A stretch of 10,727 nucleotides of DNA from Clostridia bacterium (GTDB lineage Bacteria > Bacillota > Clostridia > Oscillospirales > CAG-272), in the NCBI GenBank assembly GCA_017960705.1, contig JAGCYR010000007.1:1-10727 (forward strand), given 5' to 3'. Position numbers and translations under genes: made by a program. Positions 1-6,294 of the stretch are shown one piece after another (within the stretch, counting starts at the first letter, position 1; each line of letters starts with the position of its first letter). Under the pieces are notes generated by a model, which was given only the letters and a program-made list of their open reading frames with translations, made no database searches and was not told the origin of the DNA.

Positions 1-675
1 GTCGAGGGGGCGGGTGGAAAGATCCCCGTGATTATGGGCGTCGGTTCGAACTCAACGGCGCACGCGACGGAACTTGCAAAACGGGCGAAGGCGGGTGGAG
101 CCGACGCCGTGCTCGCGGTCACGCCCTACTATAACAAGGGGACGCGGGACGGGATCGTCGCGCACTATCACGCGATCGCGGACGTCGGGCTTCCCGTGAT
201 CGTCTACAACGTTCCGGGCAGGACCGGGGTCGATCTTTCGGTCGAACTCTACCGAAAGATCGCGGCGCATCCTTTCATCTCGGGGGTGAAGGAGGCGGGG
301 GAGGGGTACGACCGGCTGCACGATTTCGCTTCGGCTTTCGGCGACCGTCTGCCTCACTATACCGGGTGCGACGCGGCGATCCTGCCCGCCGTTTCCGTGG
401 GCGCCTCGGGGGTGATCTCGGTGGTCTCCAACCTGATCCCGCGAGAGACCCGCGAACTGTATCGCGCGGCGGCGACGGGGGATCTTGCAGAGGCGCGCAG
501 GCTGACTCTTTTGCGGCTGCCCCTGATCCGGGCGCTGTTCGAAGAGACCAATCCCGCCCCGGTCAAGCGGGCGATGGAGATCTGCGGGCTTGCGGGCGGG
601 GAGCTCCGGCTGCCGTTATCACCTGTCAAGCGGGAATTGTCCGACCGTTTGGCGGCGCTGCTCGGGATGGTCTGA
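1..675 (+). CDS. dapA: 4-hydroxy-tetrahydrodipicolinate synthase, 5' end missing
   Basis: DapA condenses pyruvate with aspartate semialdehyde, the first committed step toward diaminopimelate and lysine, as a cytosolic TIM-barrel enzyme. The frame is open from base 1 and gives 224 residues. The family is about 290 residues, so roughly 70 N-terminal residues lie outside the window. Visible motifs are GVGSNST, TPYYNK (bases 121-138), YNVPGRTG with the tyrosine at 205-207 (equivalent to E. coli Tyr133) and an arginine four codons after the pair YN (equivalent to Arg138), and GVKEAG with the Schiff-base lysine at 289-291 (Lys161). The 28-residue spacing between that Tyr and Lys matches E. coli. 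The C-terminal NPAPVKRAMEICGL and LRLPLSPV segments are also typical. The stop is TGA. The next gene lies 153 bp away and has its own promoter, so dapA probably ends an operon. The only incompleteness is the window edge. Confidence 0.96.
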   Translation, partial: VEGAGGKIPVIMGVGSNSTAHATELAKRAKAGGADAVLAVTPYYNKGTRDGIVAHYHAIADVGLPVIVYNVPGRTGVDLSVELYRKIAAHPFISGVKEAGEGYDRLHDFASAFGDRLPHYTGCDAAILPAVSVGASGVISVVSNLIPRETRELYRAAATGDLAEARRLTLLRLPLIRALFEETNPAPVKRAMEICGLAGGELRLPLSPVKRELSDRLAALLGMV

Positions 676-693
676 CCCGAAACCGGAAAACCG

Positions 694-722
694 TTGCGTT
701 CGGCGCGTAGATGTGCTATACT
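694..722 (+). promoter_or_regulatory. Sigma-A type promoter for the lactonase gene
   Basis: The -35 box TTGCGT (694-699) and the -10 box TATACT (717-722) are 17 bp apart, and TGC at 714-716 gives an extended -10. Transcription would start near 729 and leave a leader of about 100 nt before the ATG at 829. The -35 is weak (three of six consensus bases), but the extended -10 compensates. It overlaps the left arm of an inverted repeat and faces a minus-strand promoter. Confidence 0.62.
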
Positions 723-769
723 CTTTGGTGAAAGGGTTCTCCGCCGCACTCTTTTACCATCATAGCACA
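712..769. repeat. Two-part inverted repeat spanning the convergent promoters
   Basis: The outer arms TGTGCTAT (712-719) and ATAGCACA (762-769) are perfect inverted copies. The inner arms GGTGAAAG (727-734) and CTTTTACC (751-758) pair with one G-U. The outer arms contain the extended -10 elements of the two opposing promoters, which explains part of the symmetry. The inner arms are not explained that way and could be an operator or a leader hairpin. The unpaired centre is about 16 nt. Confidence 0.6.
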
Positions 770-787
770 CCCCCCGCGCAAAGTCAA
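759..787 (-). promoter_or_regulatory. Minus-strand sigma-A type promoter facing the lactonase promoter
   Basis: Read on the minus strand, TTGACT (787-782) and TATGAT (764-759) are separated by exactly 17 bp, with TGC just before the -10. Each hexamer matches consensus at five of six positions, so it looks stronger than the plus-strand promoter it faces. Transcription would begin near 752 and run leftward over the lactonase promoter and into the 3' end of dapA in antisense. No convincing minus-strand gene lies downstream, so any product would be an antisense or small RNA. Activity is inferred from sequence only. Confidence 0.5.
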
Positions 788-828
788 CAAGGGAAGAGCA
801 AAACGGCGGGCAGAAAAGGGGATGACCG

Positions 829-1827
829 ATGAAAAAACGAAAAACGACCGACGTCTATCTCTGTTCCGCCGTCCCGGAGGGCGGTATTCTGCACTACGCG
901 CTGTCGGGCTCGGGGGAACTCACCCTGCTCGGTACGCTCCCGCTCCCGTCCCCGAACTATCTCGTTTTTGAGGGCGGCTCCGCCTACGCGACGGTCTCGG
1001 ATGCGTTTCCCGACACGGGCGAGGGCGGCGTGATCCGACTCTCGGTTTTATCCGACGGTTCGCTTTCTCCCGAGGGGGAGATCCTGCCGACCGGGGGATC
1101 CGGCGCCTGTCATCTTGCCGTCGACGGGGAGGATATCTACGTCGCGAACTACGGTGCCGGCAGCGTGACGAAGGTCGGGGGGAAAACGGTCGTCCACGAT
1201 GGGAACGGATCCGACCCGATCCGACAGGAGGCGCCGCACTGTCACTCGACTTTCTTCTCCCCCGACAAAAAGTATCTGCTCGTCTGCGATCTCGGGCTGG
1301 ATACCGTTTTCGTGTACGACAGGGAACTCCGTGAGGTCTCGCGGGCGAAAGTGCCGGACGGGGCGGGCTGCCGTCACCTCGTTTTCACAAAAGACGGGCG
1401 CTTCGTCTACGTCGAGAACGAGATGGGCTGTTCGGTCTCGGTCTTTTCGTGGGAGGACGGGAGGCTCACCTACCGCTCGACCTTACCGACCCGCACCTAC
1501 GCCCCGCACGACGGACCCGACAAGGGTTCCGCGATCAAGCTGTCGAAAAACGGGCGGAGGCTGTATATCACCAACCGGGGCGAAAACGAGGTCGTCACGC
1601 TCTCCTGCCGCGGGGAAAAACTCCGCGTGATCGGACGGGCGCCGACCGGGGGCGACGAGCCGCGGGACTTCGCGCTTCTGGCGGGCGAAAAGTACGCGAT
1701 CGTCACCAACCAGTTCGGGAACAGTTTCCGACTTTACAGGGTGAAGGGGCTGCGGAAAAACCGCCTGTTCACGCTTTGTACTGTCGATCTTCCCGGGGCG
1801 ATCTGCGTGACCGAAAGGGCAGAGTGA
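829..1827 (+). CDS. Lactonase-family seven-bladed beta-propeller protein (6-phosphogluconolactonase-like)
   Basis: This 332-residue protein resembles the lactonase/YbhE-Pgl family (PF10282), whose characterised members hydrolyse 6-phosphogluconolactone in the oxidative pentose phosphate pathway. Length and fold signature fit. Recurring propeller blades are visible: ACHLAVDGEDIYVANYGAGSV (about 93-113), the HCHSTFFSPD..YLLVCDLG..TVFVY stretch (137-163), CRHLVFTKDGRFVYVENE (181-198), AIKLSKNGRRLYITNRGENEV (235-255), and a last blade at about 276-305. There is no signal peptide or membrane segment, so it should be cytosolic. The start is ATG with AAGGGG (816-821) seven bases upstream. It sits alone between two promoters, and a terminator-like hairpin follows. 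The true substrate is unproven, because many clostridial relatives have only this fold-level assignment. Confidence 0.85.
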   Translation: MKKRKTTDVYLCSAVPEGGILHYALSGSGELTLLGTLPLPSPNYLVFEGGSAYATVSDAFPDTGEGGVIRLSVLSDGSLSPEGEILPTGGSGACHLAVDGEDIYVANYGAGSVTKVGGKTVVHDGNGSDPIRQEAPHCHSTFFSPDKKYLLVCDLGLDTVFVYDRELREVSRAKVPDGAGCRHLVFTKDGRFVYVENEMGCSVSVFSWEDGRLTYRSTLPTRTYAPHDGPDKGSAIKLSKNGRRLYITNRGENEVVTLSCRGEKLRVIGRAPTGGDEPRDFALLAGEKYAIVTNQFGNSFRLYRVKGLRKNRLFTLCTVDLPGAICVTERAE

Positions 1828-1845
1828 CGCCGAGAAAAATCGGCG
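1828..1845 (+). other. Perfect 6-bp hairpin just after the lactonase stop
   Basis: CGCCGA (1828-1833) and TCGGCG (1840-1845) are perfect inverted copies around a GAAAAA loop, starting on the base after the TGA. No T-tract follows directly, so alone it is not a classical intrinsic terminator. It may stabilise the transcript 3' end or act together with the T-rich hairpin 10 nt downstream. Confidence 0.5.
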
Positions 1846-1855
1846 CGAAAAACAG

Positions 1856-1895
1856 AGAAAAGTACGGGCGTCCCCCTTGCTTTTCTTTTTTTTTT
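1856..1895 (+). terminator. Probable intrinsic terminator of the lactonase gene
   Basis: AGAAAAG (1856-1862) pairs perfectly with CTTTTCT (1880-1886), with an inner GGG/CCC pair (1866-1868 with 1872-1874), followed by nine uninterrupted T residues (1887-1895). The outer stem is AU-rich, which weakens the call, but the T-tract is the longest in the window. The 3' arm and T-tract overlap the -35 and spacer of the next promoter. Confidence 0.5.
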
Positions 1896-1905
1896 ATGCT
1901 ATACT
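1877..1905 (+). promoter_or_regulatory. Sigma-A type promoter of the heparinase-led operon
   Basis: TTGCTT (1877-1882) and TATACT (1900-1905) are 17 bp apart, with TGC at 1897-1899 as an extended -10 and a spacer made almost entirely of T. Transcription would start near 1912, giving a leader of about 34 nt to the ATG at 1946. The TGCTATACTCT core is identical to that of the promoter at 694-722. Confidence 0.68.
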
Positions 1906-1945
1906 CTATAAGTAAAAGTATGCGTTTTCGGAGGATTTCTCGGTT

Positions 1946-3655
1946 ATGTCGGATACCAGGTCGTTTTACGAGAAGGTGCGGGACCCCAAGTTCTGGGAGA
2001 CGGTACGGACGTCCCCGGACTACGCGCGGATCCGCGAATATCTGCTCTCGGAGTGGAAGGATTACGCCGATTGCGTGATCCCAGCGCTGAAGTTCAGCGA
2101 TTACCGCAAGTTCTTCGATTCAGGCGAACGTGATACATATGAGAACAGCTACTATCTGCGCCGCCAGATCATGATCGTTGCGTCCTTCCTTGCGGCGATC
2201 TATCCCGACGTTCCCGAATACTTAACCCGGCTTGAGGACGCGCTCTTCGCCGTTGCGAGCGAATACAGCTGGTGTCTGCCGGCGCACGCGGCGAGCGTGA
2301 CGGTCGACGATCCGCTCTATCTGATCGACCTGTTCGCCGCCGAGACCGGCGCCGCGTTCGGCGAGATCTCCCTGATGCTCGGGAACCGGCTTTCGCCCCT
2401 GATCCTCGGCATGATGAAGCGCGAGGTGCAGACACGGATCATCGACCCCTTCTGCTCGGGTAAAAAGTTCTGGTGGCAGGCCACGACCAACAACTGGGCT
2501 GCGGTCTGCGCCGGCGGGATCGCCAGCGCGGTCTGGTGCTTCCGTCCCGATATCTTCATGCAGCTTCGTCCGCGTTTCCGCGATTCGATGGACAACTTCT
2601 TATCGGGCTACGGCGACGACGGTTTCTGCCTCGAGGGGATCGATTACTGGATCTACGGCTTCGGCTATTTCCTCTGCTACGCCGAGCTGGAGCGCTACGC
2701 CACGAACGGGAAATACGACTACTTCAAACTGCCGAAGGTCAAAAAGATCGCGACCTACGCGCAGAAGATCATCATCACCGCCCCCGACGTGACGGTCAGT
2801 TTCTCGGACGGCTCGAAACACGAATCGGTTTCCGCCGGGCGGCTGCATTTCCTGCGCAACGAATTCGGCGAGGATATCGAACTGCTCCAGCCGAATTTTC
2901 CCCGCTTCGTGCGCGGCTGCGCCAATTACTCGCTCGCCTCGCGGGAAGTCGCGTGGTTCGATTCGTCGATCAAGGTCGAACCGGTCAAGGAGAACACCGT
3001 CTACCGCGCCGAGAACGCGCAGTGGTGGATCGTGAAGAATCCCACGTTCGGTTTTGCCGCGAAGGCGGGGCATAACGACGAGCCGCACAACCACAACGAC
3101 GTCGGCAGTTTCATCGTCGCGAAAGACGGTGAACAGGTCTTCGGAGATCTCGGCGCGGGGCTTTACACCCGCCAGTATTTCCGCGAATCGACCCGCTACA
3201 AGATCATCAACTGCTCGTCGCTCGGACATTCGGTGCCTTATTTCGGGGAGACCGTGCAGAAACCCGGCAAGCAATACCGCGCCGAAAACGTCAGGTACGG
3301 CGACGACGCCTTCTCGTTCGATCTCGCGGGCGCCTACGGGGACGAGAAGCTCCCCGCGTTCTCGCGTACCTTCACCGTCACGCCCGATTCGGTCACGGTT
3401 TCCGACAAGTTCGATTGGAAAGGGGAAGCCCCCGCCGTCGAACGGTTTATGCTCTGGACAGAACCGACGGTCACCGATAACGGCTTTACCGTTTCCGGTC
3501 TCACCTGCCGCTTCACGGGGAAGGTGAAGAAGATCGCCGCCGTTCCCTTTGCGTACGAGATCCATCATGCGGGGGGCAAGACCCGTGGGGCGTGGTTTAT
3601 CGACGCCGAACTGGAAAAGGGCGCCGACGCCTGCACGCTCACGATCACGTTCTGA
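1946..3655 (+). CDS. Heparinase II/III-family protein (predicted cytosolic polysaccharide lyase)
   Basis: This 569-residue protein has the layout of heparinase II/III-like and related alginate-lyase-type enzymes: an N-terminal alpha/alpha toroid (roughly 1-290) and a C-terminal beta-sandwich (roughly 350-569). Such enzymes cleave uronic-acid-containing glycans by beta-elimination. Candidate catalytic or binding residues are in NNW (182-184), DGFCLEGIDYWIYGFGYF (225-242, with a Tyr at 234), and HNHNDVGSF (381-389), the family's histidine motif. The TRQYFRESTRYK segment at 408-419 is also typical. No signal peptide or transmembrane helix is visible, so it probably acts on imported oligosaccharides. 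The start is ATG with CGGAGGA about 11 bases upstream. It is the first gene of a seven-gene run, and the RluA-family gene starts 21 bp after its stop. No transporter or sugar-specific neighbour is present, so the substrate is unknown. Confidence 0.85.
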   Translation: MSDTRSFYEKVRDPKFWETVRTSPDYARIREYLLSEWKDYADCVIPALKFSDYRKFFDSGERDTYENSYYLRRQIMIVASFLAAIYPDVPEYLTRLEDALFAVASEYSWCLPAHAASVTVDDPLYLIDLFAAETGAAFGEISLMLGNRLSPLILGMMKREVQTRIIDPFCSGKKFWWQATTNNWAAVCAGGIASAVWCFRPDIFMQLRPRFRDSMDNFLSGYGDDGFCLEGIDYWIYGFGYFLCYAELERYATNGKYDYFKLPKVKKIATYAQKIIITAPDVTVSFSDGSKHESVSAGRLHFLRNEFGEDIELLQPNFPRFVRGCANYSLASREVAWFDSSIKVEPVKENTVYRAENAQWWIVKNPTFGFAAKAGHNDEPHNHNDVGSFIVAKDGEQVFGDLGAGLYTRQYFRESTRYKIINCSSLGHSVPYFGETVQKPGKQYRAENVRYGDDAFSFDLAGAYGDEKLPAFSRTFTVTPDSVTVSDKFDWKGEAPAVERFMLWTEPTVTDNGFTVSGLTCRFTGKVKKIAAVPFAYEIHHAGGKTRGAWFIDAELEKGADACTLTITF

Positions 3656-3676
3656 TTCTGCCGAAAGGAGACCGAG

Positions 3677-4372
3677 ATGTCCCTCTACGACGTCCTGTAC
3701 CGGGATCGCGACCTGATCGTCGTGAACAAAGCGCCGGGGCTGCTCTCCCAATCCGACAGAAGCGGGGACCCCGACCTTCTGACCCTGCTTTCCCGCGAGA
3801 CCGGACGCCCCGTCTTTCCCGTACATCGGCTTGACCGCGGGGTCGGCGGGCTGATCGTCGTCGCCGCGAATCAACGCGCCGCGGGAAACCTCTCGCAGCT
3901 CGTCTCACGCGAGGACGGCGCTTTCAAAAAGGAGTATCTCGCCGTTCTGCACGGCAGATTCGACGCGGAGAGCGGAACGCTGACCGATCATCTGCTACGG
4001 AACGGCGGGCGAACCCGCGTCGTCCCGGAGGGGACCAAGGACGCGAAGATCGCACGGCTGGCGTAGCGCGTGCTCGGAGAAAACGAGGTTGACGGAATCG
4101 TTCTGTCGCTCGTCGCCGCGCGGCTCTTCACCGGGCGCCCGCACCAGATCCGCGCCCAGTTTTCAAACGTCGGGCATCCCGTCGCGGGGGACGGACGGTA
4201 CGGCGCGCACGACAGATTCCCGCCGATCGCTCTGTTCTCGACCCGGCTCTCGTTCCCGCATCCCGTGACCGGGAAGCCCCTTTGTTTTTCCGCGATCCCG
4301 GACGGCACGCCGTTCGATCGCTTTTCGATCCCCTATCCCGGGGAGAAAGGTTTCTTTGATGACCGAGATTGA
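3677..4372 (+). pseudogene. RluA-family pseudouridine synthase interrupted by an in-frame TAG
   Basis: RluA-family enzymes isomerise uridine to pseudouridine in rRNA or tRNA. A single frame of 231 codons spans the whole catalytic domain, but codon 130 (4064-4066) is TAG. Before it are IVVNKAPGLL (14-23) and HRLDR (50-54), with the catalytic Asp at 53. After it, in the same frame, are TGRPHQIRAQF (152-162) and GDGRYG (171-176). Relatives usually carry a Tyr at the stop position (A-x-L-x-Y-R-V), and TAC or TAT to TAG is one base change. There is no S4 domain. The start is ATG with AAAGGAG (3664-3670). The fragment after the stop has no ribosome site at its GTG (4070), so separate translation looks unlikely. 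Its end overlaps the next gene by 14 nt. It could be a recent nonsense mutation, a sequencing error, or a codon that is read through. Confidence 0.85.
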
Positions 4373-5564
4373 AAAAACGGCATTCGATCTGATCCGCGCC
4401 GCCGCGTCGGGATCTCCGTACGAGATCCCTGAGACGGCGGACCTCGCTATGCTCTATCGGATCGTGCGCCGTCAGCATCTCTCGGCGTTTCTGTGGGAAT
4501 ACGCGTCGCGCCTGCCCGATTCTCCCGTCCGCAGGGCTTGGGAGAGGGACAAGGAGCTCGCCGCGCTGAAGAACCTGACCTATACGGAGGAAAAGGAAAA
4601 CGTCGACCGGGCGCTGTCGGCCGCGGGGATCCGCTTTCTCTACCTGAAAGGCAGCGTCCTGAAACGACTCTGGGGCGACCCGTCCTTCCGCTACATGGGC
4701 GACATGGATTTTCTCTACGAAGGGGACGACACGGCGCTTCGCCGTGCGCTCGAATCGGTCGGCTATACCGCCAAAAATTTCACTTCTCGGGATTTTTCCC
4801 ACCATTTCGTGTTTGCCAAGGACCCGTGGTTCAGTTTGGAGCCGCACTTCGAGTTGTTTGACTCCGACGATCCCTACGCAGGGAAACTGACCGGGCTTTT
4901 CGACCGGGCGACGCCCGACCCCGCACTGCCGGGGCGGTTCGATATTTCGGAAGAGGACCTGTACCTGCACTGCCTGCTCCACGCCCGCAAGCATATCGTT
5001 CACGGCGGGATCGGCGTGCGTTCGTTCCTCGATTTCGTGTTTCTGTTCCGTGCGTATCCCGATCTGTCCGAGAGGGAGAGGGTCAGAGCGTTTTTGTCGG
5101 ACGAAGGTCTCGAATCTTTTGAGACCCGCGTCCGCCGCGTCGTGTCCCTTCTCTCCGATCCCTCTCTTGCCCCCGACGGGGAAGACGAGGAGGAGTTCTC
5201 GGCACTCTTCTGCGCGGGGCTCTTCGGCACGGCGGAAAAGCAATTCGGCAATCAGCTCAAGACCGAGAGCGGACGCTCCCGCTTCCCGCGGCTCCGTTTC
5301 CTTCTGAAAAGGGCGTTCCCGCCGCTCGTGTCAATGGCGCACCGCAAGATCCGTGCGCCGCTCTCGTGGATTGTCTATCCGTTCTATTGGGTTCGCAGGT
5401 TGTTTTTGATGCTGTTCTCCCGCAACAGACGGAACAATACCAAAGCGTCCCTTCAAGCAGTCGCTTCTTTCAAAAAGGATCGCGACTCGATGGGACGGGA
5501 ACTCCGCTATTTTTCCATTTTCTCCGAAGAGAAATCGAGAGGGGAGGAGGCGCGCCGTGACTGA
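4359..5564 (+). CDS. Nucleotidyltransferase-family protein of the PF14907 (NTP_transf_5) type
   Basis: This is a 401-residue protein of a widespread but biochemically uncharacterised nucleotidyltransferase group. The polymerase-beta-like core shows YLKGSVLKRLWGDPSFRYMG followed by DMDFL (95-119), giving the metal-binding Asp pair at 115 and 117. The family's C-terminal signature is present as LYLHCLLHARKHIVHGGIGVR with LDF (201-226), rich in His. The tail from about 310 is strongly basic with a hydrophobic stretch (SWIVYPFYWVRRLFLMLFS, 336-354), which may associate with the membrane. Relatives often occur in polysaccharide gene clusters, but nothing here fixes the substrate. I chose the ATG at 4359 over the TTG at 4356 because AGAAAGG (4344-4350) is eight bases upstream. 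The gene overlaps the preceding rluA-like frame by 14 nt and tcdA by 8 nt, so translation is probably coupled. Confidence 0.82.
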   Translation: MTEIEKTAFDLIRAAASGSPYEIPETADLAMLYRIVRRQHLSAFLWEYASRLPDSPVRRAWERDKELAALKNLTYTEEKENVDRALSAAGIRFLYLKGSVLKRLWGDPSFRYMGDMDFLYEGDDTALRRALESVGYTAKNFTSRDFSHHFVFAKDPWFSLEPHFELFDSDDPYAGKLTGLFDRATPDPALPGRFDISEEDLYLHCLLHARKHIVHGGIGVRSFLDFVFLFRAYPDLSERERVRAFLSDEGLESFETRVRRVVSLLSDPSLAPDGEDEEEFSALFCAGLFGTAEKQFGNQLKTESGRSRFPRLRFLLKRAFPPLVSMAHRKIRAPLSWIVYPFYWVRRLFLMLFSRNRRNNTKASLQAVASFKKDRDSMGRELRYFSIFSEEKSRGEEARRD

Positions 5565-6294
5565 CGAGACTTTTACCTCCCGTACCGAACGACTGCTCGG
5601 GTCTGACGGCGTTGCACGTCTCGCCGCTTCGAAGGTCGCGGTCTTCGGGCTGGGCGGGGTCGGCGGATTCGTTCTCGAGGGGCTTGCCCGCGCCGGTGTC
5701 GGGAGTTTTCTGCTCGCCGATTGCGACGTCTTCTCCGAAAGCAACCTGAACCGCCAGATCCTCGCGACCCTCGACACGATCGGCAGAAAGAAAACCGAGG
5801 TCGCCCGCGAGCGCGTGAAGTCGATCAACCCGGACGCGAAGATCGAACTGTTCGACGCGTTTCTCGACCCCGAAAACGTCCCCGAATTGCTCTCCCGCGA
5901 CGGGATCGCGTATGTGATCGACGCCATAGACAACGTGACGGCGAAGATCGCGATCGTATCGGAAGCCAAACGGAGAGGGATCCCGGTCGTCTCCTGTATG
6001 GGAACGGGGAATCATCTCGACCCTACGCGCTTCGTCATCGGGGACCTCGAAAAGTCCTCGGTCTGCCCGCTCGCCCGCGTGATGCGCACCGAACTGCGCT
6101 GCCGCGGGATCAAGGGCGTCACAGCCCTCTGGAGCACCGAACCCCCGATCAAGCGCGCGGGGGAGGACGGGGAAAGGGTCCCTCCCGCGTCGGTCTCGTT
6201 CGTCCCGTCGGTCGCGGGACTGATGATCGCTTCACACGTTATCACCGCCCTTTCGGGCGTATCGACAGAACGTAAAAAGGATTGTTCGCTATGA
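5557..6294 (+). CDS. tcdA: tRNA threonylcarbamoyladenosine dehydratase
   Basis: TcdA (CsdL) is an E1-like ThiF-family enzyme that uses ATP to cyclise t6A at position 37 of ANN-decoding tRNAs to ct6A. The 245-residue product has the nucleotide-binding GLGGVGG (31-37), the ADCDVFSESNLNRQ segment (54-67) with the adenylation Asp and Asn-Arg pair, DAIDNV (122-127), and the TcdA-type SSVCPLARVMR segment with a cysteine at 170. The length is close to the usual 240-270. The start is GTG at 5557, supported by a strong GGGGAGGAGG (5541-5550), and it overlaps the upstream nucleotidyltransferase by 8 nt. The TGA overlaps the next ATG (ATGA), a coupled arrangement. A paralogous ThiF/MoeB function is less likely because of the length and the VCPLARVMR signature. 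Confidence 0.93.
   Translation: MTDETFTSRTERLLGSDGVARLAASKVAVFGLGGVGGFVLEGLARAGVGSFLLADCDVFSESNLNRQILATLDTIGRKKTEVARERVKSINPDAKIELFDAFLDPENVPELLSRDGIAYVIDAIDNVTAKIAIVSEAKRRGIPVVSCMGTGNHLDPTRFVIGDLEKSSVCPLARVMRTELRCRGIKGVTALWSTEPPIKRAGEDGERVPPASVSFVPSVAGLMIASHVITALSGVSTERKKDCSL

Noticed and set aside
357..770. A 137-codon minus-strand frame just downstream of the minus-strand promoter
   Set aside because: Its start lies inside the promoter, upstream of the predicted start site. The sequence is Ser/Arg-rich and opposite dapA, so it is unlikely to be a real product of that promoter.
2600..3874. A 424-codon open frame on the minus strand opposite the heparinase gene
   Set aside because: It is a shadow of GC-rich codons. 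It is rich in Arg, Asp and Val with no recognisable domain, has no ribosome site or promoter, and fully overlaps well-supported plus-strand genes.
4070..4372. A separate small gene starting at GTG 4070
   Set aside because: It is in frame with the preceding rluA-like part, carries the missing C-terminal motifs of the same domain, and has no ribosome site, so it is the rest of one broken gene.
4128..5243. A 371-codon minus-strand frame opposite the PF14907 gene
   Set aside because: It has biased Arg-rich composition and no motif, and it overlaps a gene with clear family signatures.
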